DNA from: Halobacterium litoreum
GTDB taxonomy: Archaea > Halobacteriota > Halobacteria > Halobacteriales > Halobacteriaceae
Direction: 5' to 3'
Length of the DNA: 64,000 nucleotides
Assembly (NCBI RefSeq): GCF_021233415.1
Contig: NZ_CP089466.1
Coordinates: 1,240,001 to 1,304,000, forward strand
Shown here in pieces: positions 26,486-35,567 of this stretch. Both the position numbers and the translations under genes were made by a program. How positions within the stretch are numbered: position 1 is the stretch's first letter; the number at the start of each line of letters is the position of its first letter. The notes beneath the pieces are model-generated. The model was given only the letters and a program-made list of their open reading frames with translations. It had not been told where the DNA came from and made no database searches.

Positions 26486-27928
26486 TCAGGGGACGTTTAA
26501 CCGCTTTAGAACTGTATTCGCGATTCGACGTCCCTCTTTGCTGATTGTGAGTAGTACCAGTCCATACGATGCTGCTCCAGCCCCAACGATGAACAACAGC
26601 GACATCCACGACGATATAGCCGTCTCTCGTAGCAGTACCCAAACCATCACAGCCATCACTGTAGACGCTACGAGTTGGTGGCCGATGAACCGCCAGGAAA
26701 GGTCGGTTACCGAAGCAACACTTGTATTTAGGTAATAGAGAGAGATTACTGAGCGGAGTGCGTGAGAGCCGACGAGGCAGTAGAGGAAAAGGGACTCCCA
26801 ATCCAATGTAAGTGTAACTGCAAACAGTGGGACTGCTACGGCCGTGGTTAGTATACTTGACTTTGCGACTAAATCGGGGTAGTTCGACCCAGCAAGGGAG
26901 CTGGTGAGTATTTTTGTAAGTGCTTGGAATACGAATGCCGCTGCGACAGCAGCCAAGATGTATCCCGAATCAGCATACTGTGCACCGTATACTGTTACCA
27001 TTACTTCGTCCCCAAGCACGAGAGCTCCGGCAGTCAATGGAGTCGCGAACAGAATGGCGACATCTACACCGTTCTGGATCGCTTGGACCGGATTGTTGCC
27101 TCGCTCGATACTGGCACTCACCTGCACGAAGATTGACTCGATAACGCTTCTCACTGGAATACGAGCCGGTTCAATCAGGTTCTTGGCCGACTTGATGTAG
27201 GATGCCAACGTCGGTGAGAATAATAGCCCTGGAAGAACGACCACTGAATTCTCCAGAATCTCGTTTCCCAGGCGAGAGAGGAGAGACCAGCCCGAGAAAT
27301 TGCGGACGTCGTCAAAGGTGGACCATCTCGGTGGTTGCGTCGGAATTTCGAACCGTCGGAGGTACGCGGTCAAACCAACGAGCAAGCCAGAGAGCGCAGC
27401 ACTATAGATTAATCCCGCAGCACCCATCCCAAATCCAAGAATGAACAGGAATCGAAGTACAGCAGTGAGTAGTCCGTCAGCGAAATCGAGGCCGGCTGCT
27501 GTCCCCGTGGATCCGACTCCATCGAAGATGCGCTCAACGTGGAAAAGGAACGTTCGACCGAGCAGATGCGCGATTCCAGCAACCGCAAGTGGTTCAAACG
27601 GTAGTTCAGTAACTGACCCCAGCCAAAAGACTGCCGCGCCACATAGGGCTGCGTATCCCACTATGAAGATAGCTCCGAATGTGAAAAATCGCTCGTAGTC
27701 GCTCGTATCTTCACTGATCCGTTTTCGGATCGCAATCGCGATCGCGTTCGGAGCACTCCCCAATATGAGACTGATTCCGATTAGGGTGTACGCTGTGCCA
27801 AAACTGCTAGTTGAAAAGTAGTTCGCGAAGTAGACGAATGCGACAAATGCAGCTATCTTGTCCAGACTGTCCCAGAGAAAGGTGAACAGCGCCTCGCGAG
27901 TTAGATCCACCTCTGCAGGGGTTTTCAT
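26486..27928 (-). CDS. Oligosaccharide flippase / polysaccharide biosynthesis protein
   Basis: A 480-aa membrane protein with 12-14 hydrophobic helices and the MATE-like exporter pattern of Wzx-type flippases (FLWDSLDKIAAFVAFVYFANYFSTSSFG at the N-terminus). It is the only such protein in the island and probably moves a lipid-linked glycan or part of it to the outer face, ahead of AglB. Known haloarchaeal relatives include AglR, though I cannot assign orthology. Its stop is 6 bp from the convergent sulfatase-like gene. Confidence 0.85.
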   Translation of the reverse strand: MKTPAEVDLTREALFTFLWDSLDKIAAFVAFVYFANYFSTSSFGTAYTLIGISLILGSAPNAIAIAIRKRISEDTSDYERFFTFGAIFIVGYAALCGAAVFWLGSVTELPFEPLAVAGIAHLLGRTFLFHVERIFDGVGSTGTAAGLDFADGLLTAVLRFLFILGFGMGAAGLIYSAALSGLLVGLTAYLRRFEIPTQPPRWSTFDDVRNFSGWSLLSRLGNEILENSVVVLPGLLFSPTLASYIKSAKNLIEPARIPVRSVIESIFVQVSASIERGNNPVQAIQNGVDVAILFATPLTAGALVLGDEVMVTVYGAQYADSGYILAAVAAAFVFQALTKILTSSLAGSNYPDLVAKSSILTTAVAVPLFAVTLTLDWESLFLYCLVGSHALRSVISLYYLNTSVASVTDLSWRFIGHQLVASTVMAVMVWVLLRETAISSWMSLLFIVGAGAASYGLVLLTISKEGRRIANTVLKRLNVP

Positions 27929-27998
27929 CGAGTCCCTCCTGAGTGGCGAATTAGTCCAAAATCTGCACCTGAGCCGCAGTTAATCAGTTCTCTTCGAG

Positions 27999-28928
27999 TC
28001 ATGCCCTGAAGCTTCGTTTCGTATCTAACAACCGATCATACGCGTCAATCCCAAGAATAGACACCAAGAGATACATGATGAGCTTCGGTTCGAAGGGATA
28101 TTCGAGGATTGCGTTCGCGAAATACCGCCTGGCAATCGCCGAGTTCCGATTCACGAGTGCAGCATCCCCGACTTCCATTCGTAGTCTAGCGAGCGCCCGC
28201 CGTCGGAATACCGCCCCATATTCACTCGCCTGCGCTTCGATGAGCGATTCGAAGAACGGATACGTCGTCTCGAGGAGCGTGTCGAGGTTCTTGCTGATTT
28301 GGTCGTCTTTTCCGGAGCGCTTGACCGTCAGGTGTTCGTGTACTGCTTTGAAGCCGTAGTGGTCTGCAACGCGGAGGTAGAACTCCCAGTCCTGCCAACT
28401 CGGCAGGTCTCGCTTCAAATCACCAACAGTTTCGAATACCTCGGTTTTCACGACGATACTCGAGAACGTCCCCACATAGTCACCGAGGAGGAGTCGACGT
28501 TTCGGATTGTCGGGTGCCGCCGTAGAGACCTTGTCGATGGTTGCGCCATCGAAGTCCTGAATTTCGATCGCCGTGTGGACGAGGCCACAGTTCTCTGGTG
28601 CATCGTCGAACGCTTCGAGTTGCCGTTCCAGTTTGTCTGGCTTCCAGTAGTCGTCTGCATCCAGGAACGCGACGAATTCTCCCTCCGCTAACTCGATTCC
28701 CTTGTTCCTAGCTGCGTTCGCCCCCTGGTTCTCCTCAAAACAGTAATACTGGACGGTCTCGTATTCGTCGAGCAGTCGTTCGGTACCGTCAGTCGATGCG
28801 TCATCCACGACGACGACTTCGATGTCTTCGTAGGTTTGAGCGAGAACGCTGTCGATTGCTTTGCCGAGTACGTCTGCCCGGTTGTACGTCGGGATGACGA
28901 CGCTCACGGTTCCGGGGGCAGTCATCAT
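27999..28928 (-). CDS. Family 2 glycosyltransferase
   Basis: A 309-aa GT-A enzyme: TVSVVIPTYNRADVLGKAIDSVL, VVVDDASTDGTERLL and the metal-binding FLDADDYWKPDKL. No membrane helices are evident except a short hydrophobic stretch at the C-terminus (LIMYLLVSILGI). It likely adds one sugar to the lipid carrier. The start may be the first or second of two consecutive ATGs. It is flanked by the flippase and the nucleotidyltransferase on the same strand. Confidence 0.9.
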   Translation of the reverse strand: MMTAPGTVSVVIPTYNRADVLGKAIDSVLAQTYEDIEVVVVDDASTDGTERLLDEYETVQYYCFEENQGANAARNKGIELAEGEFVAFLDADDYWKPDKLERQLEAFDDAPENCGLVHTAIEIQDFDGATIDKVSTAAPDNPKRRLLLGDYVGTFSSIVVKTEVFETVGDLKRDLPSWQDWEFYLRVADHYGFKAVHEHLTVKRSGKDDQISKNLDTLLETTYPFFESLIEAQASEYGAVFRRRALARLRMEVGDAALVNRNSAIARRYFANAILEYPFEPKLIMYLLVSILGIDAYDRLLDTKRSFRA

Positions 28929-28986
28929 TTTCGACTCGGAGGGTGAATGATAAAACGATACTGCTCTGGTTGCGGCGTCGCGCCGG

Positions 28987-29706
28987 TCAGGTGGACTCTT
29001 CGCGGAGACGTTGCTCAGCCCGGTCGCGGTCTTCAGGATAGCCCACGTCGATTCGCCATCCTTCCATTTGAATTGCGTCTATCGTGCGGCCGCTCTCGAT
29101 GAGCAAGTCAATGGCTTCGGAGAGCTCGTACTCGCCACGACTCGACGGTTGGACCAGATGGCAGGCGTGGAAGATTGCGGGAGTGAAGGTATAGAACCCC
29201 GTCATGACCAGATTCGACGGTGGATCATCTGGTTTCTCGACGACGTTCACGATTTCGCCGTCGTGGTTGGTGTCACACACTCCATACCGGGACGCTTCTT
29301 CTCGAGGAACCTCCTCTACGAGAAACGCGGCGTCCGTGTGCTGGGATTGTTGTCGCTCAACCACTTCACCGAGGTTCGCATCGAAAACGTTGTCGCCGAG
29401 CATCAACACGAAATCATCATCGACGTGGTCTTCGACAGTGACCAGTGCGTGAGCGAGTCCGTTCTGCTCTCGTTGGTGAGCGTACGTGATTGGAATCCCC
29501 CGAAACTCATCACCGAAGTGACCGATAATGTTCTCTTTCCGGTAGCCGACGACGACAATGATTTCATCGATGCCAATTCCCTCCAACTGCTCGAAGACGT
29601 GTGTTAGAATCGGCAGACCGTCGACTTTGACCATCCCTTTCGGCTTATCGTCTGTGAGGGGGCGGAGTCGAGTGCCTTCTCCCGCAGCGAGAACGACGGC
29701 TTGCAT
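28987..29706 (-). CDS. Sugar-1-phosphate nucleotidyltransferase, short form (AglF-like)
   Basis: A 239-aa enzyme with VLAAGEGTRLRPLTDDKPKGMVKVDG, LGDNVF and EKPDDPPSN motifs. It lacks the beta-helix domain found in the rmlA product at 14221. Short enzymes of this type supply UDP-glucose or similar donors for haloarchaeal N-glycosylation. It is probably co-transcribed with the GT2 gene 58 bp downstream. Nucleotide preference cannot be read from sequence. Confidence 0.86.
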   Translation of the reverse strand: MQAVVLAAGEGTRLRPLTDDKPKGMVKVDGLPILTHVFEQLEGIGIDEIIVVVGYRKENIIGHFGDEFRGIPITYAHQREQNGLAHALVTVEDHVDDDFVLMLGDNVFDANLGEVVERQQSQHTDAAFLVEEVPREEASRYGVCDTNHDGEIVNVVEKPDDPPSNLVMTGFYTFTPAIFHACHLVQPSSRGEYELSEAIDLLIESGRTIDAIQMEGWRIDVGYPEDRDRAEQRLREEST

Positions 29707-29940
29707 TATTCGGTGGGAGTTGATGGGGCGGCAAATAGGTTTGGTGTGGTCAGTCTATCTCACCATCGGCTCACTCATATTCGTCGTAACGCTGGGCATG
29801 TGCCGAGCAGAGACATTTTGTAGAGGCCTGTCGAACGTTGTGGCAACGATGGGATTCGTGAAGGAGATGAAGTATAAAGTGGTTGTTGGTTTGGCTGCCC
29901 CGGGGGCTTCTTTAATTCGATTAGCCGTGCCAAAACACCA
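29707..29940. other. Divergent intergenic region
   Basis: This 234-bp gap separates the minus-strand nucleotidyltransferase from the plus-strand gene at 29941. A TATA element (tttaattc, 29911-29918) lies 23-30 nt upstream of the plus-strand ATG. Small open frames in both directions show no recognisable product. Confidence 0.5.
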
Positions 29941-30888
29941 ATGACTAACGAGGAGACCGTCTTCGCAATCACGGCAGACCAAGGTGCATTTGGCAACCAA
30001 GCACTCGCTCTTGCCCGTTCTATTCAGACGCACCATCCTGATGCGGGAATCGTAGTATTCGTTCCCGAAACGGGTGCACGACACATGTCTAGTGGTTTAT
30101 TGGAGGGTTTGGGGGAGATTGCAACGGTAGAAATTGGCCCGTATCCTGACCCCGAGTACCCCATATCAGCCCAACTTCGGGCATTCGAACTCGCTGCAGA
30201 ACGTAGCGGAGTAGAGCGAGCGGTCATGCTCGATACCGACATCATTCTGTTGGATAGCCTCACTTTCTCTGCAGATGACGCTGCACTGAGCGCTCGTCCA
30301 TGCACACTTCGTGGGTCATTCTGGACGAACAATGTATCAATTCCCGTTTGGGAGACATTGTACGAGCGCTACGGATTTGATGAGCCCACTCGTCGCGTGT
30401 CGTCAGTGCTCGGCGGTGAGTTACCGTATCCGTTCTACAACTCGGCGGTTGTCGTTGCGCACGATCTCTCGATACCCAAACGACTTCTGGACGTGACTAT
30501 GGATATTCGGTCCGAAAACAGTAATAACATCGTTGAGTCGGCAGGGAATGAAACCCCGCTGTTCTACAGTGATCAAGTTGCACTGTCACTGCTCGCACAG
30601 GAGTACCCGTTCACACAACTTCTGCTAAAGAACAATTACCCAGTCACGGCGTTTCTTCGGATTCCGTCGTCTGTTGCAGGCCTCCACTATGGCGATCGGA
30701 AACTCCTCAGTACCGCTCTACCTCAGACAGAGTGGGATGAGTACGCCGAGTTGCTGGAACTCGAGTCGGATACAAAAAATTGGATGCGGCGAGCATTGAG
30801 TGTAGGTTGGTTTCGCGTGGCAAACCGTATTCCGTACCGCTTCCAGACGTTTCTCCGTCGCGTAGCAAACTCTCGGCACGCGCCCTAA
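29941..30888 (+). CDS. GT-A fold glycosyltransferase (nucleotide-diphospho-sugar transferase type)
   Basis: A 315-aa protein. The N-terminal TVFAITADQGAFGNQALALARSIQTHHPDAGIVVFV and the metal-binding motif AVMLDTDIILLD (DxD) match the GT8-like or nucleotide-diphospho-sugar transferase fold. The middle contains GGELPYPFYNSAVVV, reminiscent of GT8 acceptor loops. No membrane segments are seen. It is convergent with the neighbour, whose stop abuts its own (30888/30889). Donor and acceptor are unknown. Confidence 0.75.
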   Translation: MTNEETVFAITADQGAFGNQALALARSIQTHHPDAGIVVFVPETGARHMSSGLLEGLGEIATVEIGPYPDPEYPISAQLRAFELAAERSGVERAVMLDTDIILLDSLTFSADDAALSARPCTLRGSFWTNNVSIPVWETLYERYGFDEPTRRVSSVLGGELPYPFYNSAVVVAHDLSIPKRLLDVTMDIRSENSNNIVESAGNETPLFYSDQVALSLLAQEYPFTQLLLKNNYPVTAFLRIPSSVAGLHYGDRKLLSTALPQTEWDEYAELLELESDTKNWMRRALSVGWFRVANRIPYRFQTFLRRVANSRHAP

Positions 30889-31833
30889 TTACCGGTATCC
30901 GAGTGCTTCTAGCCGGTTGGATACATCTTCGTCAGTCGTTCCTTGGCGGGTCATCTTCGGTTCGTATTCGCGTACTTGTGTCGCACTAGTTGTGACCCAT
31001 GGGACGTTCCGGAGGGATGGGAGACAAATTCCGCCAGGATGTCCATAAATACCGTACTCTCCGATAGCATTGCCGTGGTCCGCTGTTATTGCGACGGTGC
31101 CCGCATCGATGGTATCCAACAGCAACTCGACTTCATCAAGAACTGTTCGGAGGTTCTCACGGTAGGCATCCCAGAGATCTTCCTGTTCTATCTCTCCGTC
31201 TCGGAGTAATTCCCAAACGTTCCTCGAATCGAATGTCTCTCCCCAACTCTCTAGCGAGAGGCCCGTTCCAGCGAGTGAAGAGTCGAGGAACGGATAGTGT
31301 GGCTGCATGTAGTGAACGATCATCTGGTCCGCGTCTTCACGCGACTGCCATCGTGAGATAGCAGTGTCAGTGAGTGGCCGAGGCCGAATAGTTTCTGCAT
31401 CATCGTCCCAGCCGTCCCGCCAGACTTCGTGGAATTCCGCAAAATCGTCTGCGTTGGCGTGCTCGTTGCTGAAGGGGTTCCCAGTGACGTAAATTGTGTT
31501 CTCGGTTCTATCTCGGTGCCTTTCCGTGAATGTATTTTTCATCCACTCCGCAGAAGTACTGGCTACCGACCAGCGAGTCCCAACTGAGTTCAGAAACGAG
31601 TATTCATCCTCGACTTCCCGCATCAAGTCCACTCGGCACGCATCCAGAATGAGGAGAACGTCCCAATCATCGGAGAAAATGTTTTTCCCTTTTTTGTTGC
31701 CGAACAGAGAGCAACCTGCTCGTAGCATAGATTCGTAACTATAGAAGAATCCCTCACGAACCAGTTGCTTGAGTCCTTGAGACCGATAAATCTGCAATCC
31801 AGACTGAGTTAGAGATTGCTTTGAGCCGGTCAT
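30889..31833 (-). CDS. Alkaline phosphatase superfamily protein, short form
   Basis: A 314-aa protein. WDVLLILDACRVDLMREV contains the first metal ligand (DA), SVASTSAEWMKNTF offers a Thr or Ser nucleophile, and ITADHGNAIGEYGIYGHPGG supplies Asp-His and His metal ligands. It is shorter than the other two superfamily members but ends in the same tail, RLEALGYR. The approx. 50-residue N-terminus is basic and probably soluble. It likely cleaves or transfers a phosphate- or sulfate-containing group on the glycan, but this is inferred from fold and location. Confidence 0.82.
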   Translation of the reverse strand: MTGSKQSLTQSGLQIYRSQGLKQLVREGFFYSYESMLRAGCSLFGNKKGKNIFSDDWDVLLILDACRVDLMREVEDEYSFLNSVGTRWSVASTSAEWMKNTFTERHRDRTENTIYVTGNPFSNEHANADDFAEFHEVWRDGWDDDAETIRPRPLTDTAISRWQSREDADQMIVHYMQPHYPFLDSSLAGTGLSLESWGETFDSRNVWELLRDGEIEQEDLWDAYRENLRTVLDEVELLLDTIDAGTVAITADHGNAIGEYGIYGHPGGICLPSLRNVPWVTTSATQVREYEPKMTRQGTTDEDVSNRLEALGYR

Positions 31834-31905
31834 AGATACCTGATTCTACGATAGCGGTAAAAACAGTTCGCACTTGTCTAAATAATTTCTAAGAGGAATA
31901 AGGGC

Positions 31906-33048
31906 TTAGTCGAATGCTTCTCGTAACTCCGCATCGACATCCCAGGTTCCATCCGAATCACCCACTATGAGTTCGACGCTCGCACGCAGGAGCGACACTT
32001 GTGTGTCGAAAACTGAGTACAATGCTTGTGCTGAGCCAAGCCAATCCCGCTGTCCGAGGTAGACGAACAGACCGGCCGCGAGTGGTAGACCAAGGCCGAT
32101 TGCGCCCCACTCTAGAATGGCGCCAACAGTCCCAACCACTAGCGTAGAGAGCAGCAGCCACGGGGAGAGTATCATGAACCACCAGTTGAACGGCAACACG
32201 ACCTTACCGTACTTGCCGTACTTTCCGAGTGCGTCTCGGTGCTGGACCAACAACCGAATCAGCCCCATCCCACGCCGGTCTTTCTGCTTGCGACGCTTGA
32301 CGAAGTTCGAGAAACTCGCTTCCTTGTACCGGACGGCCGGATCGAAGATCACTCGCCCTCCCTGCCGGCGAATCTTCAATGCCAGTTCCGTGTCGTCCGC
32401 AAGAGAATTTGGATCAATCGGCAACAGCGCGTCGTTCTCGAAGGCGGAGAACGGTCCGTGGAAGATGAGCGTCGAGTCGAGATGCGATTCCAACTGTTGG
32501 ATGTGGGACTGCACGCCGCGATAGCCGGACTCGACTTCACTCCCACCCAGGACTTCCACGTTCTGTCCGGTCACGGCCGCGATGTCGTCGTCCGCGAGGT
32601 TCGCAGCGGCCTCTCGAAGCACGTCCGACGGGAGCTTCGAGTCGCAGTCGGTCTTCACGACCATTTCGTTGTCGGCAGCCTCGTAGGCATCGTTGAGCGC
32701 GGGAGCGAGTCCGCGGCGTTCGTCTTCCTCGAGCAACACCAGGTCGGGGGCTTCGCGGTCTGCGAAGAAATCTCGAATTATCGCTCGGGTGTCGTCGTCG
32801 CTCGAATCAACGACCACCAATTCCACTTTCTCCATCGGGTAGTCGAGTTCGAGGATATCCTCGAGTTTCGTCTCGACAATCTTCTCCTCGTTGTACGTCG
32901 GAAGTACAATGCTGACTGATGGCTCCCAGTCCTGCTTGTCCGCGGGCGACCCCGATGGACGAATCCACGCGTACAGCGCGAGATACGCCACGTAGGGGAT
33001 GGCCGCAACAGCCGCGAGTACAATCGCGGCCACGGCGAGTAAGTTCAT
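31906..33048 (-). CDS. Membrane family 2 glycosyltransferase
   Basis: A 380-aa enzyme with an N-terminal anchor (AAIVLAAVAAIPYVAYLALYAW), a GT2 catalytic domain (SVSIVLPTYNEEKIV, VVVDSSDDDTRAI, KTDCDSKLP as DxD) and two or three C-terminal helices (LPFNWWFMILSPWLLLSTL). The layout resembles processive or synthase-like GT2 enzymes, with DTELALKIRRQGG and KRRKQKDRRGMG replacing ED and QxxRW motifs. It closes the island: the next gene returns to GC-rich sequence. Confidence 0.88.
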   Translation of the reverse strand: MNLLAVAAIVLAAVAAIPYVAYLALYAWIRPSGSPADKQDWEPSVSIVLPTYNEEKIVETKLEDILELDYPMEKVELVVVDSSDDDTRAIIRDFFADREAPDLVLLEEDERRGLAPALNDAYEAADNEMVVKTDCDSKLPSDVLREAAANLADDDIAAVTGQNVEVLGGSEVESGYRGVQSHIQQLESHLDSTLIFHGPFSAFENDALLPIDPNSLADDTELALKIRRQGGRVIFDPAVRYKEASFSNFVKRRKQKDRRGMGLIRLLVQHRDALGKYGKYGKVVLPFNWWFMILSPWLLLSTLVVGTVGAILEWGAIGLGLPLAAGLFVYLGQRDWLGSAQALYSVFDTQVSLLRASVELIVGDSDGTWDVDAELREAFD

Positions 33049-33104
33049 GACCGCGGGTTTGTCACCTTCCGGTAAAACACCACCGCCCTCACTTGGAAGG
33101 AATA

Positions 33105-33114
33105 CGTTTTTGCG
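33105..33114 (+). promoter_or_regulatory. TATA element for the AglJ-like gene
   Basis: cgtttttgcg lies 24-33 nt upstream of the ATG at 33138, supporting that start over the in-frame ATG at 33093. Confidence 0.5.
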
Positions 33115-33137
33115 CTTTCCCTATCGAATCCAACTCA

Positions 33138-34052
33138 ATGACGGAGTACGAGAACGTCTGCGCCCTCGTGCCGACCCGCAACGAGGCCGCGACTATCGGC
33201 GACGTCGTGGGCGGCCTCTACGACGTGGGCATCGAGAGCGTTCTCGTCGTGGACGGCCACTCGACGGACGACACGAGAGAGATCGCCGAAGAGCACGGCG
33301 CGCGAGTGGTCCAGCAATCGGGCGACGGCAAGGGACAGGCCGTCCGCCAAGGCGTCGCCGAAATCGACGAGGCGTACGTCCTCCTCCTCGACGGCGACAT
33401 GACGAACCCTCCGGAACAAGCCCCGCGCCTCCTCGACCCGCTCGTTTCAGGGAGCGTAGACCACGTTATCGGCGATCGAACCGCCGACATGCGGTCGGGC
33501 GCGATGAGCAAACTGAACCAGGTGGGCAACCGCCTCATCAACGCGGCGTTCCGGCGCATCCACGGCGAGGACTACGGCGACATCCTCTCGGGGTATCGAG
33601 CATTTACGAGAGATTCCTTCGATCGGATGTTCCTCTCCGCTGAGGGGTTCGGCATCGAGACGGAGATGGCCGTGGAGTGCGCGCGCCACGGCATCCCGGT
33701 CGAGGTCGTGCCGACGACGTACCGCGCGCGGCCGGACGGCTCGGAGACGAACCTCCATCCGATTTCCGATGGCGCGCGCATCATCCTCACGCTCTACAGT
33801 CTCGCGAAGACGTCGAATCCGCTGTTCTACTTCGGGAGCATCGGCGCGGGGTTCGGCGCGCTCGGCGCGGCGCTCGCGGGCTACGTTGCGTGGGACTGGT
33901 TCGCAAACGGCGTCTCCCACGAGGTCATCGCGCTCGTCTCGGGCGTCAGCGTCCTCTTCGGCCTCCAACTCCTCATGTTCGGGCTGCTCTCGGACTTGGT
34001 GGTGACGCTCCACCGCGAGCAGACGCGTCGCCTGGAGCGCCTGCGGGACTGA
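33138..34052 (+). CDS. aglJ: Dolichyl-phosphate hexosyltransferase, AglJ-like
   Basis: A 304-aa GT2 protein: VCALVPTRNEAATIGDVVGGL, VVDGHSTDDTREIAEEHGARV and LLLDGDMTNPPEQ, then two C-terminal helices (FYFGSIGAGFGALGAALAGYV and VIALVSGVSVLFGLQLLMFGLL). This arrangement matches haloarchaeal AglJ, which links the first hexose to dolichyl phosphate in N-glycosylation. The start at 33138 is preferred because the longer reading adds 15 residues before the conserved beta strand and contradicts the TATA spacing. It marks the right border of the glycan island; orthology is by pattern only. Confidence 0.82.
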   Translation: MTEYENVCALVPTRNEAATIGDVVGGLYDVGIESVLVVDGHSTDDTREIAEEHGARVVQQSGDGKGQAVRQGVAEIDEAYVLLLDGDMTNPPEQAPRLLDPLVSGSVDHVIGDRTADMRSGAMSKLNQVGNRLINAAFRRIHGEDYGDILSGYRAFTRDSFDRMFLSAEGFGIETEMAVECARHGIPVEVVPTTYRARPDGSETNLHPISDGARIILTLYSLAKTSNPLFYFGSIGAGFGALGAALAGYVAWDWFANGVSHEVIALVSGVSVLFGLQLLMFGLLSDLVVTLHREQTRRLERLRD

Positions 34053-34067
34053 ACTCCAGAAGGCGCT

Positions 34068-34745
34068 TCAGCTCACGAGGGACTTCAGGCTCTCTAGCCA
34101 GAGTTTCGGCCCGCGCTTTCTCGCGCCGTCCACCGCGTGCCGGAGCGCGTCGTCCCCGTCGTTCATCACGCCGCGGCCGTGTCCCGTGAGGATGCGCTCG
34201 GGCGAGAATTTGCGGAGGACGCCCGGCGGTTTCACGCGGAGCATCGGGTGGACGCCGATGCGCTCTCTGCCGGTGGTGAAGTAGTCGGCGGTGCCGACGA
34301 CGTCGCCGACGACGAGCGTCTCGCCGTCGTAGAGCGCGACCTCGTCCCAGCCCGGCCAGTCGACCGTCTGGACGACCTCGTAGTCCGTCCCGGGGAGCGC
34401 GCCGCCGACGCGCTCCGTGCGCGTCCCGAAGTCGAGGTCCACCGAGTCGGGGACGTAGACGGGCACGTCGTGGCGGCGCGCGATGGCTTCGCTGTCCCGA
34501 GAGTGACGGTCCATCAGGACGACGGCGCCCCTCACGTCGCCGAGGTCCGCGAGGAAGTCGTCCAAGCCGTCGGCGTCCACGGGGTCGATGACCCACACGT
34601 CTGCCGGTTCATTCTCGTCCTCGTTTTGGACGACGAGCGCGTGGCTCGCGCGCTGCATCGTCTCGTCCGAGTGGGCGATCCAGCCGACGCCGCCGTCGAA
34701 TCGGTCGATTACCTCGAAGTCGGTGGCTCGACCGCCTGCTTTCAT
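34068..34745 (-). CDS. Metallo-beta-lactamase-fold-like protein lacking the usual zinc motif
   Basis: A 225-aa protein with beta-sandwich features of MBL-fold proteins (DVWVIDPVDADGLDDFLADL, LYDGETLVVGDVVGTADYF, ILTGHGRGVM). The HxHxDH motif is not present: the corresponding loop reads LMDRHSRDSEAIARRHDVPVYVPD. It may therefore be an inactive or differently metallated relative. The start is set at the ATG opening MKAGGRATDFEVIDRF; two other ATGs lie within 33 bp upstream. It is convergent with the AglJ-like gene. Confidence 0.65.
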   Translation of the reverse strand: MKAGGRATDFEVIDRFDGGVGWIAHSDETMQRASHALVVQNEDENEPADVWVIDPVDADGLDDFLADLGDVRGAVVLMDRHSRDSEAIARRHDVPVYVPDSVDLDFGTRTERVGGALPGTDYEVVQTVDWPGWDEVALYDGETLVVGDVVGTADYFTTGRERIGVHPMLRVKPPGVLRKFSPERILTGHGRGVMNDGDDALRHAVDGARKRGPKLWLESLKSLVS

Positions 34746-34821
34746 CGGCATACCCCCACGTACGCCTGCCACCACCAAAAAACGGGGTACGCCTTTGGTT
34801 CTCGCCGCGAAATCCGGGGAT

Positions 34822-35505
34822 ATGCTCGACGCCCTCGACTCGCTCGCGCTCGAAGTCCACCACCTCGACGACGCGAGCGACTTCTACGAGACACATCTGG
34901 GGTTGGACGGCACCCGAACGGACCACGAGGCCCGCTACGAGGTCGGCGACACGACGCTCGTGCTCCGCGAACCCTCGACGGTCCCACGGGGCGGCGTCCA
35001 CGTCCACTACGCGTTCGCCACTACCGAAGACCGCTACGACGAGTGGTACGACGCCCTCGACGACGACTTCGACCTCGCGGAGTTCGACTTCGGGAGCGCG
35101 CGCTCGCTGTACTTCGACGACCCCGACGCCCACTGCGTCGAAATCGGGACCGCGGGACCGGAGGGCGACGACGCCCTCACGGGAATCTTCGAGGTCGTCC
35201 TCGAAGTCGAGGACCTCGCCAGCGCCGAAGCGTTCTACCGCGACCTCGGCTTCGAGGTGGTGGACCGCGGCGACGGCCGCGACCGCGTCCGCCTCGCCGG
35301 ACCCGTCGACCTCGAACTCTGGGAGCCACAGCGCGGCATCGCCGACGCCCGCGGCGGCGTCCACGTCGACCTCGGCTTCCTCGCAGACGACCCGAGCGCG
35401 GCCGCCGCCGCGGTCGCGGACCGCGCCTGCGAGGTTGCCGACATCGAGGCCGGCGTCCGCGTTCGCGACCCCGACGGCCACTACCTGACGTTCCACGAGG
35501 CGTAA
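34822..35505 (+). CDS. VOC (glyoxalase/dioxygenase) superfamily protein
   Basis: A 227-aa protein with two VOC modules in tandem: residues 1-100 (LALEVHHLDDASDFYETHLGL ... DPDAHCVEIG) and about 118-227 (FEVVLEVEDLASAEAFYRDLGFEVVD ... DPDGHYLTFHEA). Each ends with a Glu metal ligand (VEIG and FHE). Substrate is unknown; extradiol dioxygenases and glyoxalases share this fold. The start is the ATG at 34822, where the first conserved strand begins. Confidence 0.87.
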   Translation: MLDALDSLALEVHHLDDASDFYETHLGLDGTRTDHEARYEVGDTTLVLREPSTVPRGGVHVHYAFATTEDRYDEWYDALDDDFDLAEFDFGSARSLYFDDPDAHCVEIGTAGPEGDDALTGIFEVVLEVEDLASAEAFYRDLGFEVVDRGDGRDRVRLAGPVDLELWEPQRGIADARGGVHVDLGFLADDPSAAAAAVADRACEVADIEAGVRVRDPDGHYLTFHEA

Positions 35506-35567
35506 ACACGCCGGGCTCGCAGCCGTCGGCCGAAGGTTTGTAGGCGCCTCGCAACGACCGGACGCGC

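Noticed and set aside
29755-30084. Minus-strand frame across the 29,707-29,940 gap as a gene
   Set aside because: It overlaps the start of the glycosyltransferase at 29,941 and shows no family motif.
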